Origin: Paraburkholderia phenoliruptrix
GTDB taxonomy: Bacteria; Pseudomonadota; Gammaproteobacteria; Burkholderiales; Burkholderiaceae
Reading direction: 5' to 3'
Length of the DNA stretch: 52,118 nt
Assembly (NCBI RefSeq): GCF_902859825.1
Contig: NZ_CADIKB010000039.1
Location: 1 to 52,118, forward strand
Part shown: positions 1 to 8,831 of the stretch, one piece after another
How positions within the stretch are numbered: the first letter of the stretch is position 1
Layout: every line of letters begins with the position of its first letter
Made by a program: the position numbers and the translations under genes
Notes under the pieces: generated by a model
Told to the model about the DNA's origin: nothing
Seen by the model: the letters and a program-made list of their open reading frames with translations, nothing else
Databases searched by the model: none

Positions 1-112
1 CGGTTCTCCTTGGTTCCCTGTTCGGGAGGTTGGTCCTGGAAACCCGATTCTCTCGGATTCCACTGGCGAACCGCCGCCTTCAACCTTCAACTACGCCTGG
101 GACATTGCCTCC
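1..112 (-). mobile_element. Foreign sequence interrupting ptsN, possible insertion-sequence end
   Basis: The ptsN reading frame matches the family up to the codons for the GRIKG motif and then runs into unrelated sequence that stops after nine more residues. On the minus strand this stretch ends, at the window edge, with an AAGGAGA ribosome-binding-like motif followed by ACCG, as though a gene started just outside the window. That arrangement would suit the left end of an insertion sequence with its transposase reading away from ptsN. No transposase sequence is visible and the IS family cannot be named. An assembly artefact at a contig end is the main alternative. Confidence 0.4.
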
Positions 113-325
113 TTTGATGCGGCCGTGAGGAATCGCGACGCCTTCGCCGAGCCCCGTGGATCCGAGGCGCTCGCGCGCAAACAGATTGTCTGTGACCGTG
201 CTGCGGGCGATGCCGTTCTGGTTCTCGAAGATGAGGCCCGCTTGCTCGAACACGCGCTTTTTGCTGGTGACCGATAGTCCGACGACGACGTTCTCGAGGG
301 GAAGAAATTTGGCTAAACGATTCAT
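80..325 (-). pseudogene. ptsN: Truncated EIIA-Ntr (PTS nitrogen regulatory protein)
   Basis: The first ~71 residues are typical of EIIA-Ntr, the phosphate acceptor of the nitrogen PTS that tunes potassium transport and sigma-54-linked metabolism. They include the active-site histidine in GVAIPHGRIKG (His67). Family members are about 150 residues; here the frame stops after 81, and the last nine residues (from GNVPG) are not family-like. The start at MNRLAK was chosen by family resemblance; the frame stays open to about position 430. It follows hpf and rpoN on the same strand, the usual betaproteobacterial order, with hprK expected downstream. The truncated product would lack more than half of the fold and is probably inactive. 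Confidence 0.75.
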
Positions 326-646
326 GTTGACAGGCGAAAACGTGGCCTGGGTTCTCCTCGCTGGGGCGTTTGATTGGCGTTCCATTCGTTTGATGCTCAC
401 GGCGACGTACATGGGAGTCCGAAAGCACACGACTCCGGCAGACCGCCTTGTTGCGAGCTAGACCCCGATGGTAACCGGAACATTATAGAACAGGGCGACG
501 GCCTATGGTGCGGCGCGCCATCAATGCGTAATAGGTGGTTTCTTCGGGTTTTCGAGGCGCGGATATCAAATCAGAACCCCAACGAAAAACCGCCCAGTGG
601 CGGGCGGTTTCGGTTAAGCGAACGGAAGCAGTTCTTCTGGATTCGC
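326..646 (-). other. hpf-ptsN intergenic region
   Basis: No gene is seen in these 321 bases. They hold the hpf terminator hairpin near 587-610 and must carry whatever promoter serves ptsN, but no convincing -35/-10 pair could be picked out. A GAGGAGA motif lies about 30 bases before the chosen ptsN start, which leaves some doubt about that start. Confidence 0.5.
584..610 (-). terminator. Intrinsic terminator after hpf
   Basis: A perfect 9-bp inverted repeat (AAACCGCCC at 587-595 and GGGCGGTTT at 602-610) with a six-base loop. Read on the minus strand it ends in a run of five T, about 37 bases past the hpf stop. Confidence 0.75.
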
Positions 647-1003
647 TTACTGCGGCGGCACGTCGAGTTGTGGCGCCGGTTGATACTTGATCGCTTCGTG
701 CTGATGGCCTTGCAGACGATCCTTGTGGCGGATCACTTGCCGGTCGAGCTTGTCGATCATCAGATCGATCGCAGCGTATAGGTCGCTGTCGCAGCTCTCG
801 ACAAAAATGTCCTTGCCCTTCAGATGCAGGTTGATTTCAACCTTTTGCCGCTTTTCCTTTTCCTTGTGGTTGTCGACCGAGAGGACCACACTGCCGTCGA
901 TGACCTGATCGAAATGTCTTAGCACCCTATCCAATTTGGAGATCACGTATTCGCGCAACGCAGGCGTAACTTCGAGGTGGTGTCCACTGATCTGCAGATT
1001 CAT
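647..1003 (-). CDS. hpf: Ribosome hibernation promoting factor, short form
   Basis: A 118-residue protein of the S30AE/YfiA family. It binds the decoding region of the 30S subunit in slow-growing cells and helps form inactive 100S ribosomes. The N-terminal MNLQISGHHLEVTPALREY and the basic KEKEKRQKVEINLHLKG segment are characteristic. The length fits the short HPF form, without the C-terminal dimerisation domain of long HPF. The ATG was chosen over an upstream in-frame start because GGAGAAG lies eight bases in front of it. It sits between rpoN and ptsN, as in many proteobacteria, and is followed by a strong terminator. Confidence 0.93.
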   Translation of the reverse strand: MNLQISGHHLEVTPALREYVISKLDRVLRHFDQVIDGSVVLSVDNHKEKEKRQKVEINLHLKGKDIFVESCDSDLYAAIDLMIDKLDRQVIRHKDRLQGHQHEAIKYQPAPQLDVPPQ

Positions 1004-1174
1004 AGTGCTTCTCCAAGCTAGTGGCCGCTTGGTCCGCACGATGACGAAGGTCCGGTCGATCTGTCGGCTTGCCTGAGTCGCCCCCCGGTGACTGACTACT
1101 GGCAGGTCGCATCGGCCGGCCTGTCCGCCAACTTGCGGAGCGGCCGGTAAATGCCCGCCGCGGAAGGCGACGGG

Positions 1175-2692
1175 CTACAGAGACTTGCGCAGGTTGACTG
1201 CCGGAATCTTGAGCGCTTCGCGATACTTCGCCACGGTGCGCCGTGCGACCACGAAGCCCTGTTCCGCCAGCAGTTCGGCTATGCGGCTGTCTGAGAGAGG
1301 CGTTTTTGCGTTTTCCGCTCCTATCAGTTGCTTGATGAGCGCGCGAATGGCCGTTGAAGACGCCGCGCCGCCCGTGTCCGTCGAAACATGCGAACCGAAG
1401 AAGTATTTGAACTCGAGCGTCCCGAACGGGGTGAGCATGTACTTACCGGTTGTCACACGCGAGACAGTTGACTCGTGTAGGCCCAGCGTATCAGCAATTT
1501 CTCGCAAAACCAAGGGGCGCATGGCAATTTCGCCGTGCACAAAAAAGCTCTTTTGACGCTCGACAATGGCCTGCGCGACACGCAGGATTGTTTCGAAACG
1601 CTGCTGGATATTTTTGATCAACCAGCGCGCTTCCTGCAGTTGCTGGCGCAACGAACCGCTGCCGGGATCGCCCCGGTTGTTGCGCAAAATATTGGCGTAC
1701 AGGTGGTTGATGCGCAGTTTCGGCACCACTTCCGGATTGAGTTCGGCCTGCCAGCCCTGGGCGGTTTTACGCACCATGATGTCCGGCACGACGTAATCTG
1801 CCTCGGCCTTGCCATAGGCCGCGCCCGGGAATGGTTCCAGCGAGCGGATGAGCGCGTGGGCGTCGCGCAGGTCGTCGTCGCTTGCTTTCAGATGCTTGCG
1901 CAGGCGGGTGAAATCGCGCGCGGCGAGCAGTTCCAGATAATGGGCAACGATGTCGAGCGCGAGCGCGCGCGTAGGCGACGGCTCGAGCCGCAATAATTGC
2001 AGCTTCAGGCACTCGGACGCGGAGCGCGCCCCGACGCCCGCTGGGTCGAAGCTGTGCAGCAGTGCTAGCGCCGCATTCAGTTCGTCGAGGTCGACTTCCA
2101 GCTCTTCGGGCAGGTCGGCGAGCACTTCTTCGAGGGTGGCGGCGAGATAGCCGTCGTCGTCGAGCGATTCGATCAGAAAAGTGACGAGCGCCCGGTCGCG
2201 CTGGCCGGCCTGCGTGACGCGCAATTGCGCCATCAGGTGATCGCGCAGTGAAGTACTCGATTCGTGAATTTGCAGCGGCGGCAGGTCGTCGTCGTCCGAG
2301 GCGTTGCCGGAGCGGCCGTAGTCGTCGAGATTCCATTGCGACGCGTCGCCGTTGCCGTCGCCAGAGAGGCCGTTGTACTCGTCCACGCCTTGCGGCTCGC
2401 CGTTCTCAGAGCGCTCGCTGCTGCTCGCGGACGACGACGAGCCGTTGCCGCCCATCTGGTCGGGCGGGGTGGCGGAGCCGGGCGCCTGCGCGATCAGCGA
2501 GCCGTCGGCCGCCACGCGAAGCGGGCTCGCGATCCAGTCGTCTTCGTTCTCGAGGAGCGGGTTTTGCGAGATCGCGGTGGCCACTTCCTGCTGCAGTTCG
2601 AGCGTAGACAGCTGAAGCAGCCGGATGGACTGCTGCAGTTGCGGGGTCAACGCAAGATGCTGCGATAGGCGGAGTTGGAGGCTGGCTTTCAT
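1175..2692 (-). CDS. rpoN: RNA polymerase sigma-54 factor
   Basis: This 505-residue protein is the alternative sigma factor for -24/-12 promoters, which need AAA+ activators to open. The N-terminus is the glutamine- and leucine-rich region I (about 1-50: LTPQLQQSIRLLQLSTLEL). Region II (about 50-150) is acidic and low-complexity. The core-binding region follows, then a helix-turn-helix around LGLHESTVSRVTTGKY (near 395-415), and the diagnostic RpoN box ARRTVAKYRE at 483-492. Length is normal. It lies 256 bases downstream of lptB on the same strand, so it may be co-transcribed or have its own promoter; no good Shine-Dalgarno sequence is visible before the ATG. Confidence 0.97.
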   Translation of the reverse strand: MKASLQLRLSQHLALTPQLQQSIRLLQLSTLELQQEVATAISQNPLLENEDDWIASPLRVAADGSLIAQAPGSATPPDQMGGNGSSSSASSSERSENGEPQGVDEYNGLSGDGNGDASQWNLDDYGRSGNASDDDDLPPLQIHESSTSLRDHLMAQLRVTQAGQRDRALVTFLIESLDDDGYLAATLEEVLADLPEELEVDLDELNAALALLHSFDPAGVGARSASECLKLQLLRLEPSPTRALALDIVAHYLELLAARDFTRLRKHLKASDDDLRDAHALIRSLEPFPGAAYGKAEADYVVPDIMVRKTAQGWQAELNPEVVPKLRINHLYANILRNNRGDPGSGSLRQQLQEARWLIKNIQQRFETILRVAQAIVERQKSFFVHGEIAMRPLVLREIADTLGLHESTVSRVTTGKYMLTPFGTLEFKYFFGSHVSTDTGGAASSTAIRALIKQLIGAENAKTPLSDSRIAELLAEQGFVVARRTVAKYREALKIPAVNLRKSL

Positions 2693-2948
2693 GGCAAGTT
2701 CAGATTCATTGTAGAGAGTTTGCCACGACCGCGATACCTTGCGAATCGCAATTACCTATGGGCGCGCCTGCGGCGACGCCGGGCGCGCGCCGGACAGGTC
2801 AGAAATGCATGGGAACGAACACCGCGAACGGCGCGGGAAGCCGGCTGGAAGCGGGCTGAAAATGAGCCAAAAATGGGCGGCGAGTGGCCGCAAGCGAGCC
2901 GCAAATAAGCTCGCAACGGGCCGCCGCCCGGCCGTCTGCCGCCTGCGC
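2693..2948 (-). other. lptB-rpoN intergenic region
   Basis: This 256-base stretch contains no supported gene. ORFs crossing it are arginine-rich and lack family resemblance. Neither a clear terminator for lptB nor a clear promoter for rpoN was found. Confidence 0.4.
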
Positions 2949-3734
2949 TTACATGCGGAAATGCTCGCCGAGATAGACCCGCCGCACGCTTTCGTTTTCG
3001 ATGATTTCGCTCGGCGCGCCGGCTGCGAGCACGCTGCCGTCGCTGATGATGTACGCGTGATCGCAGATGCCGAGCGTCTCGCGCACGTTGTGGTCGGTGA
3101 TTAGCACACCAATATTGCGCTGCTTCAGAAATTTGACGATCTTCTGGATTTCCAGCACCGCGATCGGGTCGACGCCCGCGAACGGTTCGTCGAGCAGAAT
3201 GAAGCTCGGATTGGTGGCGAGGGCCCGCGCGATTTCCACCCGGCGGCGCTCGCCGCCCGACAGCGAAAGCGCCGGATTCTCGCGCAAATGCGCGATTTGA
3301 AGCTCGTCCAGCAGGGCTTCCGTGCGGCTTTTGATCGCGTCTTTCGACAGGCGCTTGCCGTTTTCCTCATGCTGCAGTTCGAGCACGGCGCGAATGTTTT
3401 CTTCGACGGAAAGCTTGCGGAACACGGACGCTTCCTGCGGCAGATACGACAGCCCGAGCGACGCCCTCTTGTGGATGGGCAAAAGGCTGATGGACTTGCC
3501 ATCCAAGTCGATTTCGCCGGCATCGAGCGGCACGAGGCCGACGATCATATAGAACGACGTGGTCTTGCCCGCGCCGTTCGGGCCGAGCAGGCCGACCACT
3601 TCGCCGCTTTTCACATCGAGAGAAACGTCTTTGACGACCGTGCGCGAACCGTAACGCTTTTTCAGATTCCGTACGACCAGCGAACTACTGGTGCCGGCCG
3701 GCTTGCGGTTGGGGAGGGACGCGGAAGTGCTCAC
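2949..3734 (-). CDS. lptB: LPS export ABC transporter ATP-binding protein
   Basis: LptB is the ATPase of the LptB2FGC complex, which extracts lipopolysaccharide from the inner membrane and pushes it along the periplasmic bridge. In 261 residues it shows Walker A GPNGAGKTT (51-59), signature LSGGE (158-162), Walker B FILLDEP (178-184) and the H-loop histidine in LITDHNVRE (215). An N-terminal extension of about 18 residues precedes the ABC domain. Its start overlaps the lptA stop by four bases, indicating translational coupling. The order lptC-lptA-lptB matches other proteobacteria. Confidence 0.97.
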   Translation of the reverse strand: MSTSASLPNRKPAGTSSSLVVRNLKKRYGSRTVVKDVSLDVKSGEVVGLLGPNGAGKTTSFYMIVGLVPLDAGEIDLDGKSISLLPIHKRASLGLSYLPQEASVFRKLSVEENIRAVLELQHEENGKRLSKDAIKSRTEALLDELQIAHLRENPALSLSGGERRRVEIARALATNPSFILLDEPFAGVDPIAVLEIQKIVKFLKQRNIGVLITDHNVRETLGICDHAYIISDGSVLAAGAPSEIIENESVRRVYLGEHFRM

Positions 3735-4402
3735 TGATTCGGCACTCCCTGAATCGTGGTGGACGGCGCGAGCGTGGCCGACGCGCCGTTCAGCGGCGCC
3801 GCGCCGCCGTTGCGCGGCGACAGCATGGCGCGCACGCGGCCGCTCGGGTTGCCTGGACCGGCAACGTCTTTGCCCGCCTTCGCGGTATAGAAATCCTTCT
3901 GGCCGTCATATGTGATGACGCTGCCGTGCACCTGATCCATCACCGTCGAGAGGCCTTGCAGGCGCTTGACCGTCGCATTCGTGGTGAGCGTGGTCAGATC
4001 CTGCTTGCCGTCGTAGTCGATGCGAACGGCCGTGCCTTCGATATATTCGTCGAGGCCCTCGCGCTTCTGGCGGAAATACGACAGGTTGCCGCCGCTCGAC
4101 GTGCCGGTTGCGTACTGATAGCCCTGCGGATCCTGCGTCACTTCGACACGGTCGGCCTTGATCACGATCGTGCCCTTGGTGGCGACCACATGGCCCGTGA
4201 AGATGTTGACCTGCTTCAGGTCGTCGTAAGTCATGTTGTCCGCTTCGATGTTAAGCGGCTTGTCCTTGTCGGCGCGGTCCGCGTGCGCGAGCGGCGCGAA
4301 GCCGGCGAGCGGCAACGCGACCAGCAGCGCAGCGAGTCCGGCGCGGCACGCGGACAGGGTGTGCGCGCGGCCGGTATCAAAACGGGGGAACGATTCGTTC
4401 AT
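3731..4402 (-). CDS. lptA: LPS transport periplasmic protein LptA
   Basis: LptA forms the periplasmic beta-jellyroll bridge carrying LPS between LptC and LptD. The 223-residue product has a long signal peptide with a likely cut after AHA (41). The OstA/LptA domain follows, opening with KPLNIEADNMTYDD (about 48) and covering roughly 48-160. The C-terminal ~50 residues are rich in Gly, Pro and Ala and look disordered. It lies between lptC and lptB, 20 bases after lptC and overlapping lptB by four. Confidence 0.95.
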   Translation of the reverse strand: MNESFPRFDTGRAHTLSACRAGLAALLVALPLAGFAPLAHADRADKDKPLNIEADNMTYDDLKQVNIFTGHVVATKGTIVIKADRVEVTQDPQGYQYATGTSSGGNLSYFRQKREGLDEYIEGTAVRIDYDGKQDLTTLTTNATVKRLQGLSTVMDQVHGSVITYDGQKDFYTAKAGKDVAGPGNPSGRVRAMLSPRNGGAAPLNGASATLAPSTTIQGVPNQ

Positions 4403-4422
4403 GCAGTCACGCTGGAATGGGA

Positions 4423-5034
4423 TTACCCGGGTTGCCTCGGCGAGCTGCCGCCGGCCTCGGACGCGGCAATCGCGCCCTTCACATTGCCGAAGAGCTTCAT
4501 GACCCGGGTGACGTTGTTGTAGTTCATGCCGCTGGCAGTCATTATGGACATGCCGCGCTGGAGTTTAACCGGCTTTTCCGTCTCGATCACATCGTCGTTC
4601 ACGAGCACGCGAAAATGCTCGGAATCGGCCTGCATCTGCGGATCGCCGTAGCCGGCCGCGCGTAGGATGCGGGCGTTGCCGTACAGGTCGACGATGGACG
4701 CGTCGCCGTTCACCTTGCCGGTGTCGCCGGTTGCGGTGACGACGGGCTTGCCGGGCTGGAACGCGCGCATGGCCGGCTTGACGAGGTCGCTCAGTTCGTC
4801 GTCTTCATAATGAATCAGCGACTGCGCGGTCAGGCGATACTGCGTCGAGCCCGACTGATCGAGTTCGGAAACCGAAAAATTGTCGGCGAAATAATCCGGA
4901 GTGTGTTCCTTCGGGCGCACCGCGCCTTCGTTCTGCCGCGGCAGCGTGGCTTGCAGCAGCCACCACGTAAAGCCCGCGAGGGCGGCCATGGCGACGAGCG
5001 GAATCAGCGAAGTCAGGCGGAACGTGTTATTCAT
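4423..5034 (-). CDS. lptC: LPS export protein LptC
   Basis: LptC is the single-pass inner-membrane partner that receives LPS from LptB2FG and hands it to LptA. This 203-residue protein has one N-terminal membrane helix (about 8-28: LIPLVAMAALAGFTWWLL) followed by a periplasmic domain with DYFADNFSVSELDQSGSTQYRL, a typical LptC start. It overlaps kdsC by four bases (ATGA) and precedes lptA by 20, so the five genes kdsD to lptB read as one operon. Confidence 0.95.
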   Translation of the reverse strand: MNNTFRLTSLIPLVAMAALAGFTWWLLQATLPRQNEGAVRPKEHTPDYFADNFSVSELDQSGSTQYRLTAQSLIHYEDDELSDLVKPAMRAFQPGKPVVTATGDTGKVNGDASIVDLYGNARILRAAGYGDPQMQADSEHFRVLVNDDVIETEKPVKLQRGMSIMTASGMNYNNVTRVMKLFGNVKGAIAASEAGGSSPRQPG

Positions 5035-5591
5035 CCGACGAGGCCCCGCTGTTCGCCGCTACAGGCGGCCGCGAGCAGCGCCTCGTACTTGTGCTGCGCG
5101 CGCAGCAGGGTGTCGCAGACTTCGCGCGCCGCGCCGTGGCCGCCGCGCGCTTCGCTGACCCAGTGCGCCCGTGCGATCACTTCCGGATGCGAATTGGCCG
5201 GCGCCGCCGCGAAGCCGACCTTCAGCATCACGCCGAGATCGACCCAGTCGTCGCCCATGTAGCCGCATTCCTCGGCGCTCATGCCGGTCGCTTCGAGCAG
5301 CTCCGCGAATGCCTGCGGCTTGTTCTCGACGCCCTGATACACGTGCGTGATGTGCATTTCTTTCGCGCGCGCCGCGACGATGCCCGACTTGCGCCCGGTG
5401 ATGATCGCCGTTTCAATGCCGGCCTGGCGGAGCAGCTTCATGCCGTGGCCGTCCATGGAATTGAAGCCTTTCATCGTGTCGCCTTCCGCCGTGAAGAGCA
5501 GGCCGCCGTCGGTCAGCACGCCGTCGACGTCGAAAATCATCAGCTTCACGCGGCTCGCGCGTTCGGTAGCGGTTGGGGGCGCGACGGCCAT
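5031..5591 (-). CDS. kdsC: 3-deoxy-D-manno-octulosonate-8-phosphate phosphatase
   Basis: KdsC removes phosphate from Kdo-8-phosphate to give Kdo for the LPS inner core. It is a HAD-family enzyme of 186 residues with the nucleophile motif FDVDGVLTDG (Asp21, Asp23), the ITGRKS motif and the metal-binding GDDWVDL. The frame stays open far upstream through kdsD; the ATG at 5591 was chosen because it overlaps the kdsD stop (TGATG) and gives a family-typical length. The last ~10 residues run on slightly past the usual end of the HAD fold. Confidence 0.95.
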   Translation of the reverse strand: MAVAPPTATERASRVKLMIFDVDGVLTDGGLLFTAEGDTMKGFNSMDGHGMKLLRQAGIETAIITGRKSGIVAARAKEMHITHVYQGVENKPQAFAELLEATGMSAEECGYMGDDWVDLGVMLKVGFAAAPANSHPEVIARAHWVSEARGGHGAAREVCDTLLRAQHKYEALLAAACSGEQRGLVG

Positions 5592-6574
5592 CAGATCACC
5601 TTCTTCGAGAACAGGTCGTGCATGTTCAGTGCGCCGATCAGCTTGCCTGCTTCGTCGACGACCAGCATCTGATTGATGCGATGGCGCTCCATCAGTTCCA
5701 CGGCTTCCACGGCGAGATGATCCGGACCGATGGTGCGCGGGTCGGCGGTCATGACCGCGGCGATGGACAGCGCGCGGAAATCGCCGTCGCGCTCCAGCAC
5801 GCGGCGCAGGTCGCCGTCGGTGAAAATGCCTTTCACGCGGTCTTCCTGATCGACAATCGCGGTCATGCCCATGCGCTTGGCCGTCAACTGGAACAGTGCG
5901 TCGCGCACGGTTGCTTCGGGCGTGACTTTCGGCACCTGGTCGCCCGTGCGCATCACGTCGCTCACATAAGTGAGCAGGCGCCGGCCGAGCGCGCCGCCCG
6001 GATGCGAGCGCGCGAAGTCGTCGCGGCCGAAGCCACGCGCGTCGAGCACCGCGACCGCGAGCGCGTCGCCGAGCGCAAGCGCCGCGGTGGTGCTGGCGGT
6101 GGGCGCAAGATTCATCGGGCAAGCTTCTTTGGCGACGCCGGAATTCAGATGCACGTCGGCGAGTTTCGCCAGGCTCGAGCCGGGCCGCCCGGTCATGGCA
6201 ATCAGCTTGGCGCCAATTCGTTTGATGAGCGGCAGGATCGCGACGAGTTCTTCGGTTTCACCCGAATTGGAGAGCGCGAGGAAGACGTCGTCGGCAGTGA
6301 CCATGCCGAGGTCGCCGTGGCTTGCTTCTGCCGGATGCACGAAAAAGGCCGGCGTGCCCGTGCTCGCGAGCGTGGCCGCGAGCTTGCGCGCCACGTGCCC
6401 CGATTTGCCGATGCCGGAGACGACCACGCGCCCACGGCAGCCCAAGATGAAGTCCACCGCCCCGACGAAGGCGCCGTCGAGTTGATCGCGAAGCGCGCGC
6501 ACGGCGTCCGCTTCGATGTCGAGCACGTCGCGAGCGAGCGCAAGTGCCCGGTCGCCATTGATTTTCGCTATCAT
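5591..6574 (-). CDS. kdsD: D-arabinose-5-phosphate isomerase
   Basis: KdsD converts ribulose-5-phosphate to arabinose-5-phosphate, the first committed step to Kdo. The 327 residues comprise a SIS sugar-isomerase domain (about 35-170; GRVVVSGIGKSGHVARK and SNSGETEELV) and two CBS domains (about 205-327, including GIFTDGDLRR). The ATG at MIAKING was chosen by family resemblance over an in-frame start 66 bases upstream. It is the first gene of the minus-strand LPS operon, divergent from the antiporter gene. Confidence 0.95.
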   Translation of the reverse strand: MIAKINGDRALALARDVLDIEADAVRALRDQLDGAFVGAVDFILGCRGRVVVSGIGKSGHVARKLAATLASTGTPAFFVHPAEASHGDLGMVTADDVFLALSNSGETEELVAILPLIKRIGAKLIAMTGRPGSSLAKLADVHLNSGVAKEACPMNLAPTASTTAALALGDALAVAVLDARGFGRDDFARSHPGGALGRRLLTYVSDVMRTGDQVPKVTPEATVRDALFQLTAKRMGMTAIVDQEDRVKGIFTDGDLRRVLERDGDFRALSIAAVMTADPRTIGPDHLAVEAVELMERHRINQMLVVDEAGKLIGALNMHDLFSKKVI

Positions 6575-6748
6575 TCGCGAAGTATAGCAAAGGCGCTTGT
6601 TCGCCGCGCCGGGCCTGCTGTGCAAGACTGCTGGCGTCATCGGCTTCTTTTATCGCCCCCTGTAACGGCCCCTCAACCTTGTCGCACGGCCTCATGCGTG
6701 CGCGGTTCCGCTGACGAACGAGGACGCTTCATCCATGCGTTTTTGCCG

Positions 6749-8752
6749 ATGATTTCCCCGCTGGAAATGACGCTGTTCCTGCTGCTGGCTTCGGTAGCGG
6801 GCGTGGTGATTTTTCGCTTTCTGAATCTTCCGCCGATGCTCGGCTACCTGACCGTCGGCATTGTCGTCGGACCGCATGCGCTCGGCCTCGTGCCGGATTC
6901 CGTCGGCGCGCAGAACCTCGCGGAATTCGGCGTCGTGTTCCTGATGTTTTCCATCGGTCTCGAGTTTTCGCTCGCGAAACTGCGCTCCATGCGTCGGCTC
7001 GTGTTCGGTTTGGGCCTCCTGCAGGTGCTCGGCACGATCGCGGTCGCGGTGACGCTCGGCTTCGTGTTCGAGCGCTGGGTGCACATCAAGTGGCAGGCGA
7101 GCATCGCGCTCGGCGGCGCGCTCGCCATGTCGTCCACGGCGATTGTCAGCAAGATGCTCGCGGAGCGCCTCGAAATCGAGACCGAGCACGGCCGCAATAT
7201 CTTCGGTGTACTGCTGTTCCAGGATCTGGCGGTGGTGCCGCTTCTTATCATCATTTCGGCGCTGGGCGGCGATTCCAAAGACCTCGTCAATGCGCTCGGC
7301 GTCGCCGCGATCAAGATCGTCGTCGCGCTGTCGCTGCTCCTGATTGTCGGACAGCGTTTCATGACGCGCTGGTTCAACGTGGTCGCGCGGCGCCGCTCGC
7401 AGGAACTGTTTATTCTCAACCTGCTGCTCGTCACGCTCGGCGCGGCGTTCATCACGGACAAGTTCGGCCTTTCGCTCGCGCTGGGCGCGTTCATTGCCGG
7501 TATGCTCATCGCCGAGACGCCTTATCGCCATCAGGTGGAAGAGGACATCAAGCCGTTTCGCGACGTGCTGCTCGGGCTCTTCTTCATCACGACCGGCATG
7601 CTGCTGAATCCGCGCGTGATCTGGCAGCATCCGCTGATCGTGCTCGGCTTCCTGATCGGTCCGACCTTGCTGAAGGCGGTGATGATCACGGGGCTTTCGC
7701 GCCTGTTCGGCGCGTCGCCGGGTGTTGCCATGCGCACCGGCATCGGTCTCGCGCAAGCGGGCGAGTTCGGCTTCGTGCTGCTGAATCTGATTCTCGACAA
7801 GCACCTCGTCGACGCCACGCTGCTCCAGGCCATTCTCGCGGCGATGCTGTTGTCGATGCTCGCCGCGCCGTTCCTGATCCAGAACGCGGACCGCATCGTG
7901 CTGCGCCTGTCTTCCACTGAATGGATGATGCAATCGCTGCAGATGACGCGCATCGCCACGCAGAGCCTGAAGCAGAGCGGCCACGTGATCATTTGCGGCT
8001 ACGGCCGCTCGGGGCAGAACCTCGCGCGCATGCTCGAACACGAAGGTTTGTCGTATGTCGCGCTCGACCTCGACCCGGACCGCGTGCAGGCGGCCGCGAC
8101 GGCGGGCGAATCCGTCGTGTTCGGCGACGCCGGGCGGCGCGAGTCGCTGCTCGCTGCGGGCATCCATCGCGCCGCGGCGATTGCCATCACGTATGCGAAC
8201 ACGCCGTCGGCATTGCGCGTGCTGCACAACATCCACGAACTGGAACCCACGTTGCCGGTGATCGTTCGTACCGTCGACGACGCCGATCTGGAAAAGCTGC
8301 TGGCCGCGGGCGCAACGGAGGTGATTCCGGAGATTGTCGAGGGCAGCCTGATGCTCGCCTCGCACACGCTCGTCGTGATGGGCGTGCCGATGCGCCGTGT
8401 GGTGCGCCGCGTGGAGGAAATGCGCGACGAACGCTATGCGCTGTTGCGCGGCTACTTCCACGGCGCCGACGACATGGACGACGACGACGGCCACGAACAG
8501 GTGCGGCTACAATCGGTGCCGGTCGACGAAAACGCCGATGCGGTCGGCCGCACGCTCGCGGACCTCGGCCTTTACGAACTCGGCGTGGAAGTCACCGCGA
8601 TCCGCCGGCACGGCATTCGCGGCGTGGAGCCGGACCCGTCGACCAAGCTGCGCGCGAGCGACATCGTCGTATTGCGCGGCTTGCCCGAGCAACTGGCGCA
8701 AGCCGAGGAGCGGCTCTCGAAACACCGCCGCGCGGGCGCCGCCGCGGCGTAG
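6749..8752 (+). CDS. CPA2-family cation/proton antiporter with TrkA domains (KefB/YbaL-like)
   Basis: A 667-residue inner-membrane antiporter of the monovalent cation:proton antiporter-2 family, probably moving K+ or Na+ against H+. The first ~390 residues form about a dozen hydrophobic segments including FLMFSIGLEFSL and LALGAFIAGMLIAETPYRHQ. A Rossmann-type TrkA-N/RCK domain begins near 411 (VIICGYGRSGQNLARML). The C-terminus has a TrkA-C-like domain (about 585-655). Substrate and any glutathione gating cannot be decided from sequence. The frame is open well upstream, but that part is the antisense of kdsD; the ATG at MISPLEMTLF fits the family, with a second candidate six codons further in. 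Confidence 0.9.
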   Translation: MISPLEMTLFLLLASVAGVVIFRFLNLPPMLGYLTVGIVVGPHALGLVPDSVGAQNLAEFGVVFLMFSIGLEFSLAKLRSMRRLVFGLGLLQVLGTIAVAVTLGFVFERWVHIKWQASIALGGALAMSSTAIVSKMLAERLEIETEHGRNIFGVLLFQDLAVVPLLIIISALGGDSKDLVNALGVAAIKIVVALSLLLIVGQRFMTRWFNVVARRRSQELFILNLLLVTLGAAFITDKFGLSLALGAFIAGMLIAETPYRHQVEEDIKPFRDVLLGLFFITTGMLLNPRVIWQHPLIVLGFLIGPTLLKAVMITGLSRLFGASPGVAMRTGIGLAQAGEFGFVLLNLILDKHLVDATLLQAILAAMLLSMLAAPFLIQNADRIVLRLSSTEWMMQSLQMTRIATQSLKQSGHVIICGYGRSGQNLARMLEHEGLSYVALDLDPDRVQAAATAGESVVFGDAGRRESLLAAGIHRAAAIAITYANTPSALRVLHNIHELEPTLPVIVRTVDDADLEKLLAAGATEVIPEIVEGSLMLASHTLVVMGVPMRRVVRRVEEMRDERYALLRGYFHGADDMDDDDGHEQVRLQSVPVDENADAVGRTLADLGLYELGVEVTAIRRHGIRGVEPDPSTKLRASDIVVLRGLPEQLAQAEERLSKHRRAGAAAA

Positions 8753-8831
8753 CTCAGGTGCGGCACGGCTCGCCCGGCCGCCGCTGATTTCAGCTTTTCA
8801 TGGGACCTTGCGAGATCCCTCCGGAGACATC

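Noticed and set aside
5573..6748. Long N-terminal extension of the antiporter frame
   Set aside because: This part is antisense to kdsD and kdsC and has no membrane or domain features; the family start is at MISPLEMTLF.
6692..8494. 600-residue ORF antisense to the antiporter gene
   Set aside because: It mirrors a clear antiporter gene, is full of His, Arg, Glu and Gln, and has no family-like domain; it arises from codon-position GC bias.
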